A stretch of DNA of 64,000 nucleotides from Rhodococcus sp. B50 (GTDB lineage Bacteria; Actinomycetota; Actinomycetes; Mycobacteriales; Mycobacteriaceae), in NCBI RefSeq assembly GCF_013602415.1, contig NZ_WPAG02000002.1:3537480-3601479 (forward strand), read 5' to 3'. The notes beneath the pieces were generated by a model. That model was not told where the DNA came from. It searched no databases and was given only the letters and a program-made list of their open reading frames with translations. A program made the position numbers and the translations under genes. Shown here one piece after another: positions 63,600-64,000 of the stretch (the first letter of the stretch is position 1; every line of letters begins with the position of its first letter).

Positions 63600-64000
63600 A
63601 TGGCCGAAGACAACAAGCCCAAGCCCGACCGTCGCCCGCCCTCGGCGCGGTTGACTCGACGCGCCCTGGTGCTCGTCGCGGCCGGTGCCGTCCTGGCGGC
63701 GATCGCGACGTTCGTCGTCGCGGGGTTCCAGGGCACCGACGGCGGGGACGAGAACGGCGGCGCCGGCATCAGCACCACCGGCGCGGTCGCGGGGGAAGCG
63801 TTCGGTACCGCCACCGCCGGCGACTGCCTGAACTGGAGCGCTCTCGACGCGAGCGACCTCGCGAAGGTCGACTGCGCCGAGACGCACCTGTTCGAGGTGG
63901 CCGCCGACATCGATCTGAGTCTGTATCCCGGCACCGAGTGGGGACCGGGCTCGCGGTTCCCGTCGGTCACGCGCTTCACCGAGCTTCGCGACGAGCAGTG
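63600..64000 (+). CDS. Septum-formation-family membrane protein (Rv3835-like), truncated by window edge
   Basis: The first 133 residues of an exported membrane protein that continues past the window. A basic cytosolic N-terminus ([12 protein letters not shown]) leads into one hydrophobic helix (about 22-42), then a Gly/Asp-rich spacer and the start of an extracytoplasmic domain: [20 protein letters not shown] and [13 protein letters not shown]. The paired cysteines around a GDCLNW segment are typical of the actinobacterial septum-formation domain. I chose the ATG at 63600; in-frame ATGs at 63588 and 63591 are alternatives. It diverges from the ankyrin gene across about 45 bases. The position after serS matches Rv3835. 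Confidence 0.8.
   Translation, partial: MAEDNKPKPDRRPPSARLTRRALVLVAAGAVLAAIATFVVAGFQGTDGGDENGGAGISTTGAVAGEAFGTATAGDCLNWSALDASDLAKVDCAETHLFEVAADIDLSLYPGTEWGPGSRFPSVTRFTELRDEQ

Overview
The window is high-GC actinobacterial DNA from a mycolic-acid-bearing organism, most likely a Rhodococcus (Nocardia or another Mycobacteriales relative is possible). The evidence is a set of diagnostic envelope genes: two Emb arabinosyltransferases, the accD4-pks13-fadD32 mycolate condensation operon, a Culp6-type cutinase, two antigen-85-type mycolyltransferases, aftB, the ubiA-type DPPR synthase, glfT2 and glf. From memory, gene order follows the Mycobacterium tuberculosis Rv3793-Rv3835 segment, from embC/A/B through to serS and its septum-formation neighbour.

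Layout. 1-5471: two consecutive Emb proteins (the first truncated by the window edge) and a small secreted protein. 5532-6173: a TetR regulator. 6199-14638: accD4, pks13 and fadD32 on the minus strand. 15323-20187: envelope esterases, a lipoprotein and two mycolyltransferases, one carrying LGFP repeats. 20456-27043: one tightly overlapping minus-strand operon glf-glfT2-PAP2-ubiA-aftB that builds the arabinogalactan. 27117-33723: a TipA-like MerR regulator, a SpoIID/LytB-type protein divergent from an LGFP-bearing peptidoglycan amidase, a HAD phosphatase and an acyltransferase. 33850-37210: a metallo-beta-lactamase/Rieske fusion, an MFS permease and a PaaI thioesterase.

37233-61716 is an accessory surface-polysaccharide locus inserted before serS. 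It has a Wzx-like flippase, a Wzz-like chain-length protein whose kinase-like domain has lost its P-loop, an O-antigen ligase/Wzy-like membrane protein, five recognisable glycosyltransferase units (GT4, a GT4-GT4 fusion, GT2, WecG/TagA), WecB and WecC for UDP-ManNAc and UDP-ManNAcA, a pyruvyltransferase, an RmlC-like epimerase, a CapK-like adenylate-forming enzyme, a class III aminotransferase, a double GNAT protein, a PIG-L deacetylase, a heparinase II/III-type lyase, a GHL15-type secreted glycosidase and an uncharacterised protein resembling an alpha/alpha toroid. The natural reading is a Wzx/Wzy-type pathway for an N-acetylmannosaminuronate-containing polymer, probably primed on the decaprenyl-diphosphate-GlcNAc that also starts arabinogalactan. 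No initiating phosphoglycosyltransferase is present. Its transcription units diverge from short AT-rich islands that share sequence elements.

61888-64000 returns to core genes: serS, an ankyrin-repeat protein and the start of a septum-formation-family membrane protein. I found no tRNA, rRNA, CRISPR array, insertion sequence or prophage.
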